Part shown: piece by piece, positions 34,925 to 44,070 of the stretch
How positions within the stretch are numbered: the first letter of the stretch is position 1
Layout of the letters: the number at the start of each line of letters is the position of its first letter
Origin: Acidobacteriota bacterium
Lineage (GTDB): Bacteria > Acidobacteriota > Terriglobia > Bryobacterales > Bryobacteraceae
Assembly (NCBI GenBank): GCA_016213775.1
Contig: JACQZR010000204.1
Span: forward strand, 1-52,380
Direction: 5' to 3'
DNA: 52,380 nucleotides
The notes under the pieces: generated by a model
What the model was told of the DNA's origin: nothing
The model's database searches: none
The model's input: the letters and a program-made list of their open reading frames with translations, nothing else
Program-made: the position numbers and the translations under genes

Positions 34925-35401
34925 TTACTGCTTCGCGAGCACGATCTTCTGCTCCAACTCCCCCATCGGCGAGTTGATCTTCCGCGTGATCGTCACCGTC
35001 TTGCCGTCCTCGGCAAGCACCCACGCGTCGCTGAGCGTGATCTCGTTGCCCTGGAAATCAATCTTCGAATTGATCACCATCTTGTCGCCATCCCACTTGG
35101 TGGTACTCTTTACCGGGTTGCCGCGCAGGGTGTTCGTCGTTTCCTTGCCATCGGTGCTATAGGTCTGTTCGACGGTCGCTTCGCCCTGCTGGTTGGCCTG
35201 CGTCACCTTAGCCTTCACCTCGGGATCCTTGTGTTCGATAGCGTACTCCATCTTGTCCGGCACCGGCATCGGGCCGAAGTCGCTCTTGTCAGCCACCAGT
35301 TTCCAGCTTCCCGAAAAATCCGGCTTGGCGGCGGCGGGGGTTGCGGTGAGTGCCACTGCGGTCACAGCGGCCAATGCGAGCAGAAGATTCTTGCGTGTCA
35401 T
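34925..35401 (-). CDS. Secreted small protein of the DFSGSW type (paralogue 1)
   Basis: 158 residues with a signal peptide (MTRKNLLLALAAVTAVALTATPAAA). The mature part PDFSGSWKLVADKSDFGPMPVPDKMEYAIEHKDPEVKAKV... alternates beta strands, with KWDGDKMVINSKIDFQGNEITLSDAWVLAEDGKTVTITRKINSPMGELEQKIVLAK, suggesting a lipocalin-like barrel. Function unknown. It is clearly paralogous to the next gene upstream (same DFSG/NFSG start, same KW-G--L-V-S-ID-QGNE motif and C-terminal PxGE). An intrinsic terminator follows. Confidence 0.8.
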   Translation of the reverse strand: MTRKNLLLALAAVTAVALTATPAAAKPDFSGSWKLVADKSDFGPMPVPDKMEYAIEHKDPEVKAKVTQANQQGEATVEQTYSTDGKETTNTLRGNPVKSTTKWDGDKMVINSKIDFQGNEITLSDAWVLAEDGKTVTITRKINSPMGELEQKIVLAKQ

Positions 35402-35426
35402 TTCTTTAGGTCACTCCCAGATGGCT

Positions 35427-35888
35427 TCATTGTTTGTCGAGGAAGAGAATCATTCGCGTCTCTCCCTGCGGCGACTTCAAGCTCACAACCACCGTCATGC
35501 TCTTGCCGTCTTCCGATGCGGTCCAGCGGTTAATCTCTTTCAATTCGTTTCCTTGCACATCGCGCGTCGATTCGACAACCAGGCTCTCACCCTCCCACTT
35601 GGCAACAATCCTGACGTCTCCGGTGGGCGTCTTGGATACAGTCTCTTTCCCGTCAGTGGTGTAGGTAAACGAAGCGGTCGTCTCTTTTCCTTGACGCGTT
35701 TGTTTCGTCGACACGCTGATGTTCGGATCATTGTGCTTCACCGTCCGGATCAAGGTCTGCGGCGGCGGAAGCCGTCCGTAATCACTCTTGGGAAGGTTGA
35801 TCTGCCATACCCCGCTGAAATTCACTTTCGCGGAGCAAACACCCGTGGCAAGGAGCACTGTTAGGCTGAGAAATACAAGGCGAGACAT
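35427..35888 (-). CDS. Secreted small protein of the DFSGSW type (paralogue 2)
   Basis: 153 residues from ATG 35888 with signal peptide MSRLVFLSLTVLLATGVCSA. The mature sequence NFSGVWQINLPKSDYGRLPPPQTLIRTVKHNDPNISVSTKQTRQGKETTASFTYTTDGKET, AKWEGESLVVESTRDVQGNELKEINRW and MTVVVSLKSPQGETRMILFLDK matches the downstream gene element by element, so the pair arose by tandem duplication. They are 25 bases apart and probably co-transcribed from a -10-like TATACT at 35922-35917. Confidence 0.8.
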   Translation of the reverse strand: MSRLVFLSLTVLLATGVCSAKVNFSGVWQINLPKSDYGRLPPPQTLIRTVKHNDPNISVSTKQTRQGKETTASFTYTTDGKETVSKTPTGDVRIVAKWEGESLVVESTRDVQGNELKEINRWTASEDGKSMTVVVSLKSPQGETRMILFLDKQ

Positions 35889-35997
35889 AGGGCTTTGCAG
35901 CTTGCGGCTAGAGGCGAGTATAGCATTCACACTGGGAGTGAGTGGCCGCGGACCGCCGGGCTTTCCCCGAGGCCAGACTTGGTGGCAGGATAGAGGC

Positions 35998-36231
35998 ATG
36001 CCGAAGACGCCTTCCTCGGAGAGCTTTTCCTTGGCGATTGAGTTTTATCGTGAAGAGGACGGCCGTTGGCTCGCCGACATAGCCGCTCTCCCGGGCGTGA
36101 CCGCCTACGGCCGCACGAAGAATCAAGCAACAGCCGCCGTTCAGGCGCTGGCGCTAAGACTGATAGCCGATCGACTTGAGCACGGAGAAGCGCTTCCGGG
36201 ACCGCTGAACGTTTCCTTCATCGCCGCCTAA
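35998..36231 (+). CDS. HicB-family antitoxin next to a broken hicA
   Basis: 77 residues from ATG 35998. SFSLAIEFYREEDGRWLADIAALPGVTAYGRTKNQATAAVQALALRLIADRLEHGE is HicB-like (REEDGRWLADIAALPGVTAYG is the usual loop region). The gene appears intact while the following hicA is disrupted, the survival pattern expected when a toxin-antitoxin locus decays. Confidence 0.75.
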   Translation: MPKTPSSESFSLAIEFYREEDGRWLADIAALPGVTAYGRTKNQATAAVQALALRLIADRLEHGEALPGPLNVSFIAA

Positions 36232-36247
36232 ACCGAGATTCCCGAAT

Positions 36248-36380
36248 TGGTCATCAGTCAAAGCCCCAATGGCCCTGGCCACCCTCGTGCGCATCGGCTG
36301 GAGGATCAAGCGCCAAGGTGGGGCCGACGGCGATGAAAGTCCTCGGCAAGAAGAGCGGGTTGACTCCGAACGACCTTTAG
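36248..36380 (+). pseudogene. hicA: hicA remnant with internal deletion
   Basis: Directly after the hicB-like gene, one frame gives LATLVRIGWRIKRQGG, the N-terminal helix region of a HicA subfamily. After a jump to another frame, GPTAMKVLGKKSGLTPNDL and a stop at 36378-36380 give the expected C-terminus. The segment between, which should contain the catalytic His strand, is missing (roughly 30 codons by family knowledge). The toxin is therefore inactive. Confidence 0.65.
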
Positions 36381-36424
36381 CCAAACACCCGCCACCGGCT
36401 CCAAATCCACGCTAATCTATCGGA

Positions 36425-38065
36425 TTGCCCCCCGTGCGCCAGTCTCAGTCCATCTCCCGTTGGGAAGCGGTTTCCATGACCATCGGACTTGGCGTCTACT
36501 TGTTGGTCCTTTCCGCATTGGCCGCTCGCACCGGCGTCACCATCGACGAGCCCAGTCACATCCTTTCCTCCATCCTCTATTGGGAAGGCAACGACCGTCT
36601 TCCTCCGCGCGACATGCCGCCGCTGATCAAAATCGTGGGCGGTTGGGCCGCCGCCGAAGCCGGCTTCCGAATCCCGGAAGAATCCGCGCCAGTCTGGCAG
36701 AAATATCACGAGTGGGACATCTCGATGGACATGATGCGGCGAATGAGCGAGCGTACCATTCGCACAGCCATGTTCCGCGCCCGTCTGCCGCTGCTCATCT
36801 TCCCTGCCCTCACCGCTCTGCTGCTGTGGTGGTGGGGCCGCCAGCTCTTTACGCCACTCGTGGGTGTGCTCTGCGCGGGGCTTTGGATGATGGAGCCTAC
36901 GTCGTTGGGCCACGCACCGCTATTCAAAAACGACCATGCCAGTGCGTTCGGTTACCTGCTGTTCGCCTACACTGCGTGGCGATTCTGGCGAGCGCCGTCG
37001 TGGGGCACGCTCACGATGATGTCGGCGGCATGCGGCGTGGCGATCCTGACAAAACTGTCGATGCTGATTCTGCTGCCCGTGGCGCCGGCAATCGCGATTC
37101 TGCGCCTGCGAAAGCACGCTTGGGGCAAGGTCGCCGGGGCGGCCGTTCTCACGATGCTGATCCCGTATTGCATCGCCTTCGCCGCCTGCCAGTTCGAAAT
37201 CACCCGCCGCGAGCACATGCTCATCGACTATCCCTGGATGCCCATCCCCGCGCCCTACTGGGTTGGCGTGCAGGCTCTGCTCTGGAACACCGGCAAGGAG
37301 AACGCGGTCTATCTGCTGGGCCAGCGCGAACCGTGGGGCAGCCCGGCCTACTTCGTCATCGCCTCCGCCGTCAAGACACCGGAAGTGCTCCTCCTGCTGA
37401 TCGTCGCGGGCATCGGGGTCCAACTCACACGGGCCGCACGCAGGCAAACCGCATTCGTGGATCTGTTCTGGCTCCTCCCCGGCCTCGCCTATCTCACGCT
37501 GGCTTCGCGCTCGCCTCTCCAACTCGGATTCCGGCTGGTGATGCCCTGCCTCCCGTTCGCCATCCTCCTATGCGGGCCTGTCCTCAACTGGCTCCTGCAA
37601 GGACGCCGGCGTGCGCTCGTGCCAGTCCTCTACGCGGCGCTGTTCGCTCCGCTGACGATCTACTACCCCCTCTACCTCTCGTACTTCAACCGCGTCTCCG
37701 GCGGCCCTGAGAACGGCCTCCGCTACCTCGCCGACAGCAATCTCGATTGGGGCCAGGACCTGCGTGAACTCCGCAACTATGTCAATCGCAACCAACTCCC
37801 CAGGATCCACCTCGCCTACTTCGGCTCGGATAATCCGTTCGCCTACTTCGGCCACGGCCGTGTCAACTGGATTGAACCCCCTTTCACCGATGTGGGCAAA
37901 CGCATCCGCACCTTCCAGCCCTCCCCCGGCATCTATGCAATTAGTGCGAACCTGTTAGGAGGTCAGTTCTTCGAACCTGCCTACCGCGACTATTTCCATG
38001 CATTTCGTAAAATGAGGCCGATGGGCTATGCGGGCTATTCGATCTACATCTATCGGGTCCGGTGA
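36425..38065 (+). CDS. GT39-like membrane glycosyltransferase (PMT/ArnT superfamily)
   Basis: 546 residues, about 10-12 membrane helices. The first loop has the TIDEPSHI acidic motif of GT-C enzymes that use polyprenyl-phosphate sugars, followed by a long non-membrane loop. A soluble C-terminal segment (SGGPENGLRYLADSNLDWGQDLRELRNYVNRN...) is typical of bacterial relatives. Start options: TTG 36425, GTG 36434, ATG 36476. TTG is listed because TAATCT ends six bases before it. The end overlaps the ABC transporter gene by 38 bases, suggesting a common cell-surface glycan task. Confidence 0.8.
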   Translation: MPPVRQSQSISRWEAVSMTIGLGVYLLVLSALAARTGVTIDEPSHILSSILYWEGNDRLPPRDMPPLIKIVGGWAAAEAGFRIPEESAPVWQKYHEWDISMDMMRRMSERTIRTAMFRARLPLLIFPALTALLLWWWGRQLFTPLVGVLCAGLWMMEPTSLGHAPLFKNDHASAFGYLLFAYTAWRFWRAPSWGTLTMMSAACGVAILTKLSMLILLPVAPAIAILRLRKHAWGKVAGAAVLTMLIPYCIAFAACQFEITRREHMLIDYPWMPIPAPYWVGVQALLWNTGKENAVYLLGQREPWGSPAYFVIASAVKTPEVLLLLIVAGIGVQLTRAARRQTAFVDLFWLLPGLAYLTLASRSPLQLGFRLVMPCLPFAILLCGPVLNWLLQGRRRALVPVLYAALFAPLTIYYPLYLSYFNRVSGGPENGLRYLADSNLDWGQDLRELRNYVNRNQLPRIHLAYFGSDNPFAYFGHGRVNWIEPPFTDVGKRIRTFQPSPGIYAISANLLGGQFFEPAYRDYFHAFRKMRPMGYAGYSIYIYRVR

Positions 38066-39953
38066 ACGGACACATGCGCGCCACAAGGGCGCTGAGCGCA
38101 TCGAGAAGAAAGGCGCCACCAACTGGAAGCTGGTGTGGCCGGAAGTGTGGGCGCTCGTCAAACCGCGCCGCACCACATTGGCTATAGGTCTCGTGCTGAT
38201 CGTCATCAGCCGCGTCGCCGGTCTGGTGCTGCCCGCTTCCACCAAGTACCTGATCGACGACGTGATCGGCAAACGGCAAGCGGAAATGTTGCTCCCGCTG
38301 TTCTTCGCGATTCTCGGAGCCACTGCCATCCAGGCAGCCGCCTCGTTCTCCCTCTCGCAACTGCTCTCCAAGTCCGCCCAGCGGCTGATCGCCGAAATGC
38401 GCCGCAAGGTCCAGATCCACGTAGGCCGTCTTCCGGTCTCCTACTACGACGACAACAAAACAGGCGTGCTTGTCTCGCGCATCATGAACGATGTCGAAGG
38501 AGTGCGCAATCTTGTCGGAACCGGGCTCGTGGAGTTCCTCGGTGGCTTGCTCACCGCGGTGCTCGCGCTCTTCATGTTGCTCCGCATCAGCCCACTGCTC
38601 ACAGGAATCGCCCTCGGCGTGATGCTCGTCACCTCGGTCTTGCTGCAAAAGGCCTTCTCGACACTGCGCCCCATCTTCCGCGAGCGGGGCAAGATTACCG
38701 CGGAGGTTACCGGCCGTCTTACCGAATCGCTTGCCGGCGTGCGTGTGGTAAAGGGCTATCACGCGGAAGCGCGCGAGGAGAACGTCTTTGCCCAGGGCGT
38801 GCAGCGCCTGCTCGACAACGTACTCAAGTCCCTCACCGGGGTTTCGCTGATGAGCCTCTCGGCAACAGTATTGCTCGGTCTGGTGGGCGGCATCGTGATG
38901 TTCCTCGGCGCTCGCCAGATCCTCGCCGGCGAACTGACACTCGGCGGCTTCATGACGTTCACCGCGTTTCTTGCTTTCCTCGTTGCGCCGGTGTTCCAGA
39001 TCGTCGGCATCGGCACGCAACTGACTGAAGCGCTGGCCGGCCTGGAGCGCACGCGCGAGATCATGCAGGAAATGCGCGAAGACGAAGACCCGCAACGGAC
39101 TGCTTCGCTCGGCCCCATTCGCGGCGAGGTGCGCTTCGACAATGTCCACTTCGAATACGAAGCAGGCAAGCCGGTCTTGAACGATGTGTCCTTCCTCGCG
39201 AAACCCGGCACCGTCACCGCTCTGGTAGGCTCTTCGGGTTCCGGCAAGTCCACCTCAATCGGCTTGGTGGCCGCATTTCACAAACCGACGCAAGGCCAGG
39301 TCACCGTGGATGGCATCGACCTCTCGGTCATTCGATTGAACGCTTACCGCACGCAGCTCGGCGTCGTCCTCCAGGACACCTTCCTCTTCGATGGCAACAT
39401 CCGCGAAAACGTCGCTTTCGCCAGGCCTGACTCCACTGAGGAGCAGATCCGGGAGGCATGCCGCATCGCGCGCGTGGATGAATTCGCCGAGCGCTTCAGC
39501 GAAGGTTACTCGACCATCATCGGTGAGCGCGGGGTCAAGCTCTCCGGCGGCCAGCGCCAGCGGCTGTCGATCGCCCGAGCCATCCTCGCCGACCCGCGAA
39601 TCCTCATCCTGGACGAAGCCACCTCCAGCCTCGATTCCGAATCCGAGCAGCTCATCCAGCACGGTCTGGCGCATTTGATGAAAGGCCGCACGACATTCGT
39701 CATCGCCCACCGCCTCTCCACAATCCGGCGCGCGGATCAGATCCTGGTGATGGAAGAAGGACGCATTGTCGAGCGTGGATCTCACGAAGAGTTATATGCC
39801 GCCGATGGCCGCTACCGCGAGTTGTACGATAAGCAGCATGGGCTCGAAGCCAACCTCTTCCTCGCGCCCGGTGAAGGTGACACCGTGGACGAAACCACGC
39901 CAGATGCCCCGCCGCGGGCACGCCAGGTAGGAGAGCCGGTCCGGTTCATGTGA
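38028..39953 (+). CDS. ABC exporter (fused membrane and ATPase domains, MsbA-like)
   Basis: 641 residues. The membrane domain (about 45-345) has six helices with RPIFRERGKITAEVTGRLTESLAGVRVVKGYHAE as the coupling-helix region. The ATPase domain has Walker A GSSGSGKST, Q-loop LQDTFLF, signature LSGGQRQRLS, Walker B ILILDEATSSLDSES and the H-loop AHRLS. It works as a dimer, moving lipids, glycolipids or drugs; MsbA-like lipid-linked glycan export would fit its GT39 neighbour. The ATG at 38028 lies inside the preceding gene; about 45 charged residues precede the first helix, so a later start is possible. Confidence 0.88.
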   Translation: MRAIRSTSIGSGERTHARHKGAERIEKKGATNWKLVWPEVWALVKPRRTTLAIGLVLIVISRVAGLVLPASTKYLIDDVIGKRQAEMLLPLFFAILGATAIQAAASFSLSQLLSKSAQRLIAEMRRKVQIHVGRLPVSYYDDNKTGVLVSRIMNDVEGVRNLVGTGLVEFLGGLLTAVLALFMLLRISPLLTGIALGVMLVTSVLLQKAFSTLRPIFRERGKITAEVTGRLTESLAGVRVVKGYHAEAREENVFAQGVQRLLDNVLKSLTGVSLMSLSATVLLGLVGGIVMFLGARQILAGELTLGGFMTFTAFLAFLVAPVFQIVGIGTQLTEALAGLERTREIMQEMREDEDPQRTASLGPIRGEVRFDNVHFEYEAGKPVLNDVSFLAKPGTVTALVGSSGSGKSTSIGLVAAFHKPTQGQVTVDGIDLSVIRLNAYRTQLGVVLQDTFLFDGNIRENVAFARPDSTEEQIREACRIARVDEFAERFSEGYSTIIGERGVKLSGGQRQRLSIARAILADPRILILDEATSSLDSESEQLIQHGLAHLMKGRTTFVIAHRLSTIRRADQILVMEEGRIVERGSHEELYAADGRYRELYDKQHGLEANLFLAPGEGDTVDETTPDAPPRARQVGEPVRFM

Positions 39954-40564
39954 TGATTGCCGAGATCTTCAACAAGCAGGAGCAGCGTGTCATGCGCACC
40001 CTCCGCACGCCCGGGCGGATCCAGCATTTTCTCGATCACGAAATCGGCTACAACAAGGAACCGGACGGCCCCACCTGCCGGTCCGCCCGCCGCGTTCTTC
40101 GCGACCGCATCGCCCACTGCTTGGAAGGGGCGTTCCTCGCTGCTGCCGCCCTCGCCTTTCACGCCCACGAGCCGATGCTGGTGGACCTCGAAGCTGTGCG
40201 CGACGACGACCACGTTCTCGCCGTTTACCGCCAGCGCGGACACTGGGGCGCCGTCGCCAAATCCAACTATGCCAGTCTCCGCTTCCGCGAGCCGGTCTAC
40301 CGCACGGTTCGCGAATTAGTAATGTCCTACTTTGAGCACTATCACAATCTCAAAGGTGAGAAGTCGTTGCGCAACTTCTCCCGCCCCGTCAAGCTCAGCC
40401 GCTTCTCCAACGCCTGGCTCATCGGCGAGGACGACGCCTGGGAAGTCCCCGAATACCTCTGTTCCATCCCCCATTACCCCATCATCACACCTGAAATGGA
40501 ACGCCGGCTAAACCGTGTCGACGACCGCCTCCGCGCCTCCGAACAAGTCGGGATGAAGCTGTAG
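39953..40564 (+). CDS. Transglutaminase-like/papain-fold hypothetical protein
   Basis: 203 residues. IAHCLEGAFLAAAALAFHAHEPMLVDLEAVRDDDHVLAVYRQRGHWGAVAKSNYASLRFREPVYRTVRELVMSYFEHYHN contains a Cys at a helix start, then DDDHV and a later Asp/Glu-rich part, the order expected for a Cys-His-Asp transglutaminase-like fold. Activity is inferred only. The ATG overlaps the ABC exporter stop (TGATG), so it is the third gene of that operon. Confidence 0.65.
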   Translation: MIAEIFNKQEQRVMRTLRTPGRIQHFLDHEIGYNKEPDGPTCRSARRVLRDRIAHCLEGAFLAAAALAFHAHEPMLVDLEAVRDDDHVLAVYRQRGHWGAVAKSNYASLRFREPVYRTVRELVMSYFEHYHNLKGEKSLRNFSRPVKLSRFSNAWLIGEDDAWEVPEYLCSIPHYPIITPEMERRLNRVDDRLRASEQVGMKL

Positions 40565-40674
40565 TTAAGAACACACAATGCTTTGCGTCTTACCTTTGCG
40601 CCTTTGCGAGCCCTTCACCCCTCTGCCCAAACCAGAGGAAACTCTCCCGAACCGTTACACAAAGCAAGTCTTTG

Positions 40675-43600
40675 TCAAAAATGAATCCGAGCACTCAACT
40701 GCATGGAGCGTGAGGCGGCCGCTCCCAGCACCCGCCCAAAGTTTATGTTCGAAACATCAGCGACGGGAGCATTGTAAGTCACCGTGTTAAGCACGTTATA
40801 CGCCTCCGCCCGAAACTCCGCATAGATGCGTTCGCGGATCGGGAACTTGCGAAACGCCGACATATCGAACCGATGCACGCTCTGCGACCGCAGAATATTG
40901 CGCCCCGCGCTCCCGAACGTGAACGCCGCCGGGGCTTTGAACGCCGCGGTGTTGAACCACCTTTGAGGCGTCGGGTTGTCGATCCGCCAGTCACCCACCA
41001 CATCGGGGCGCATATAGTTGACGTTCCCGGTATTGGCGATATCTCCGGCCACCGTCACGTTCACCGGCACCCCAGAGCGCAGATCGGCAATGCCATTCAC
41101 TTGCCAGTTCCCAGTGATGTAATCAACGATGCGATTGCCGCTCTGGATCGCTTTGCCTTTCCCAAAAGGCAGATCGTACACCCAGCTCAGCACCGAATTG
41201 TGAGTGACATCGTAACTACTGATACTTCGATCGGCGTGCATGTCGTAAGGATTCTGAATCGAGTTCCCTTCGACACCGAAAAAGCCTGACGAGCCCGGGT
41301 CGATCGCCTTCGAATACGTATACGTGGCGGTGAAGGCGAGCCCATTGCCGAAACGCCGTTCCAGCGAGGTTTGCAGCCCGTGATAGTTGGAGTTCCCCCA
41401 ACTGCGGTCCCACGAAACCGGAACGCTCATGTAAGGAAAGGGCATGCGCTCGCGGAAGTTGCCGGGACCCGGCCTAACCGCCATTCCGTAACGCCCTCCG
41501 ACATCCGTACGATGGCTGCCGGAGCCGACGTAATTCACCGTTGTCAGGATTCGCGACCCAATCTGCCGCTGCACTCCAATGTTCCACTGAAGCGAGTAGG
41601 CGTTCTTCCAGTTCGGATCGAAGAAGTAGGCCGATTGCGCGAACGGATCGGCGAGCGGCAATGACGCTGACGGCAGCGGATTGGTGGCCGGCACCGACGG
41701 CAGCACCTGCGTGGCTGTCGGATAGTTCAGGTTCGCCGCCGATTGAAATCCCAACGAAGGCCATGTGCCAATCGGATTCCGGGCAATCTGCGTCACTCCC
41801 GAATAGTTATCAAAGAAGATGCCCGACGACGCACGAATCGCCGTCTTCGGCCCCATGCGGTAAGCCAGCCCCAAACGCGGCTGGAAATTCAACGTCGTGT
41901 CCTGCAAGATCTTCCCATTCGGCGAAACGCGCACGTTCGCTGGCAGCCACCCCGCCGCCGCACCCGCCGGAGTAGGAATACAGGGGTACTTACCCACCTG
42001 CGAGCATGGCGGCGCCGTGGCCTGCAGGATGTATGTCCCGGTCTGGTAATCCATATCGCCGATCTTGTTGTTGTTGTATTTTTCTGTGCCCGCAGCGGGC
42101 GTGAACGTCCGGTCGTAGCGAAGCCCCAGATTGATCGTCAGGTTCGACGAAGCCTTCCACGAATCCTGGAAGTAGAATCCCATCACGCCGGCAAATCGCG
42201 GCATGCTCTCGACAATGTCACGGCGCGTGGCGCTATCGGGAATTCCCAGCAGGAACGAAGCAAGCGATCCACCCGTCTGCCCCAGGCGCGTCGGATCGGC
42301 CGTCTGCGCGTCAGCAAAACCAACCCCGCTGGTTTCGATCACCGAGTTCCAGCCCACTCTCGTGTACTCGCCGCCCATCTTGAAGTTGTGGCTCCGGAAC
42401 AGCTTCGAGAAATTCACTTTTCCCAGATAGGAATCGCTGTTCACCTGGTGAGTGAAATTCTCGGACGAGCTGTAATAGTTGGCAACATTCAGCCCGGGAA
42501 TCAGCTTCAGTCCATTCGAGTACGGCGTGAGCACATTGCTCGAATAGCCCACCTTGGATGTGAAGTCGGAGGGCAGAGACTTGTATTGGTCGTAACTTTC
42601 GGCCCACTGCACCACCCGGCCAAATTGCGATTGCAGCATCGCGCTGGGACCGAACGTATGCACCCAGCTCGCCGTCACGTTCACCGCGCGCGCTTCACTC
42701 GCCCGAGCCATTGCAGGAATGTTGATCGCCGCCTTGCCCGGACTGAAAGTGCCGGTGTAGCGCCCCGTAAGCGTATCGCGCGTGCTGAACTGATGATCAC
42801 CGCGAATGTTAAACGTTTGCGAATGGCTGGTGTTCGGCGCCCGGTTGATCGCATTCCGGTCAGCAACGGGAGTGGGCTCGGGCGCGGGCAGCACCGTCTT
42901 CGCGAAGTAAACCATTCCAGGATTCATCATGCTCACTGGAATCTGATTGCGCGGAAATGGATCGCGAAGAAATGTCCCGGCTTGGGCCGGATTCGCACGA
43001 GTGGTCAGCGGATTGTAGATCTGCTTCGGCCAGTCAGAGAGATCGCCATTCAGATTGGCGGGAGTGGGAACCCGGAAATAACTGAGCGCCGGAGAGTGGT
43101 TCTGCGTGTACTGATAGCCGAAGAAAAAGAACGTCCGGTTGCGCCCGTTGTAGACCTTCGGGACCCACACCGGCCCGCCCGCAACTCCGCCGAACGTGTG
43201 GACTTTGAGCGGGTTCACCGCGGCATTGAAAGTGTTTCGCGCGTTGAAGGCATCGTTCTGCACGATGTGCCACACCTGCCCGTGCAGCTCATTGGTGCCG
43301 GACTTGGTGGCCGTGTTGATGATACCGCCCATTACTCCACCGAATTCCGCCGAGTCGTTGTGCGACTGGACCTTGAACTCCTCCACCGTTTCCATAATCG
43401 GATTGAGAGCGAGATTGGAGAAGAACGTGGACTGGTTGGAAGCCCCATCCAGCATGTACATGCTGCTGCGGTTGATCTGCCCGTTCACCGAAGGAATGCT
43501 CGATTGCCCTGTAGCGACAGCCGTAACTCCCGGCGTGAGCCGCATCAGATTCTGAATATTGCGCCCGCTCGGCAGATCCACTACCTGCTTCGTGGTGAGC

Positions 43601-43995
43601 ACGCTGCCGAGCTCGGCGGTCGCGTTCTGCACCTGAGCGCCCACGGCTTCCACAGTGATCGAGTCCTGCACTTTTCCCGTGGCCAGCGCGAAGTCGAAGA
43701 CAGAGGATTGATTCACCACCAGGTCGAATTGGTCGAGCCGGCTGGTGGAGAAACCCTCCTTGGCAACCGCAAGCGTGTATGATCCCGGCAGAATGTTAAG
43801 CACGACGTAGATGCCGTTCTCATTGGTTTGCGTCCGCTTTTCCACGCCCGTCTGAAGGTTCTTCAGAACCACCTCGGCAGCCGGTACCACCGCCCCGGTG
43901 GCATCGCGCACGGTGCCGTTGATGGACGCAAAAGACAGTTGCGCGCGTAGCGGTAGAGCCATCGCGATTAGCAGCAAAAACGTTCCCAGGTTCAT
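40675..43995 (-). CDS. Oar-like TonB-dependent receptor with carboxypeptidase-regulatory domain
   Basis: 1106 residues. Signal peptide (MNLGTFLLLIAMALPLRAQ), then a CarboxypepD_reg beta-sandwich (ASINGTVRDATGAVVPAAEVVLKNLQTG...NENGIYVVLNILPGSYTLAVAKEGF), a plug domain (LTTKQVVDLPSGRNIQNLMRLTPGV...RSSMYMLDGASNQ...VEEFKVQSHNDSAEFG) and a large outer-membrane barrel ending MQLSARIHF with a terminal Phe. Acidobacteria carry many such receptors for oligosaccharide or peptide uptake; the ligand is unknown. ATG 43995 is chosen because a signal peptide follows directly. It is divergent from a GntR-family gene. Confidence 0.92.
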   Translation of the reverse strand: MNLGTFLLLIAMALPLRAQLSFASINGTVRDATGAVVPAAEVVLKNLQTGVEKRTQTNENGIYVVLNILPGSYTLAVAKEGFSTSRLDQFDLVVNQSSVFDFALATGKVQDSITVEAVGAQVQNATAELGSVLTTKQVVDLPSGRNIQNLMRLTPGVTAVATGQSSIPSVNGQINRSSMYMLDGASNQSTFFSNLALNPIMETVEEFKVQSHNDSAEFGGVMGGIINTATKSGTNELHGQVWHIVQNDAFNARNTFNAAVNPLKVHTFGGVAGGPVWVPKVYNGRNRTFFFFGYQYTQNHSPALSYFRVPTPANLNGDLSDWPKQIYNPLTTRANPAQAGTFLRDPFPRNQIPVSMMNPGMVYFAKTVLPAPEPTPVADRNAINRAPNTSHSQTFNIRGDHQFSTRDTLTGRYTGTFSPGKAAINIPAMARASEARAVNVTASWVHTFGPSAMLQSQFGRVVQWAESYDQYKSLPSDFTSKVGYSSNVLTPYSNGLKLIPGLNVANYYSSSENFTHQVNSDSYLGKVNFSKLFRSHNFKMGGEYTRVGWNSVIETSGVGFADAQTADPTRLGQTGGSLASFLLGIPDSATRRDIVESMPRFAGVMGFYFQDSWKASSNLTINLGLRYDRTFTPAAGTEKYNNNKIGDMDYQTGTYILQATAPPCSQVGKYPCIPTPAGAAAGWLPANVRVSPNGKILQDTTLNFQPRLGLAYRMGPKTAIRASSGIFFDNYSGVTQIARNPIGTWPSLGFQSAANLNYPTATQVLPSVPATNPLPSASLPLADPFAQSAYFFDPNWKNAYSLQWNIGVQRQIGSRILTTVNYVGSGSHRTDVGGRYGMAVRPGPGNFRERMPFPYMSVPVSWDRSWGNSNYHGLQTSLERRFGNGLAFTATYTYSKAIDPGSSGFFGVEGNSIQNPYDMHADRSISSYDVTHNSVLSWVYDLPFGKGKAIQSGNRIVDYITGNWQVNGIADLRSGVPVNVTVAGDIANTGNVNYMRPDVVGDWRIDNPTPQRWFNTAAFKAPAAFTFGSAGRNILRSQSVHRFDMSAFRKFPIRERIYAEFRAEAYNVLNTVTYNAPVADVSNINFGRVLGAAASRSMQLSARIHF

Positions 43996-44070
43996 AGCCA
44001 CTCCGTGGTTGGAATCCCAACATCTCAAGCGCTCATCCCACGTGATTCATGACAGTTTTGCGACAGAATG

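Noticed and set aside
40590-40640. tttgcg-rich stretch and short cctctg/cagagg hairpin after the transglutaminase-like gene
   Set aside because: Neither has a T-run on the relevant strand; it could be a dispersed repeat but only one copy is seen here.
41743-43782. Plus-strand open frame of 679 codons opposite the TonB receptor
   Set aside because: Shadow of a well-supported 1106-residue receptor gene; composition is non-protein-like (very Arg-rich).
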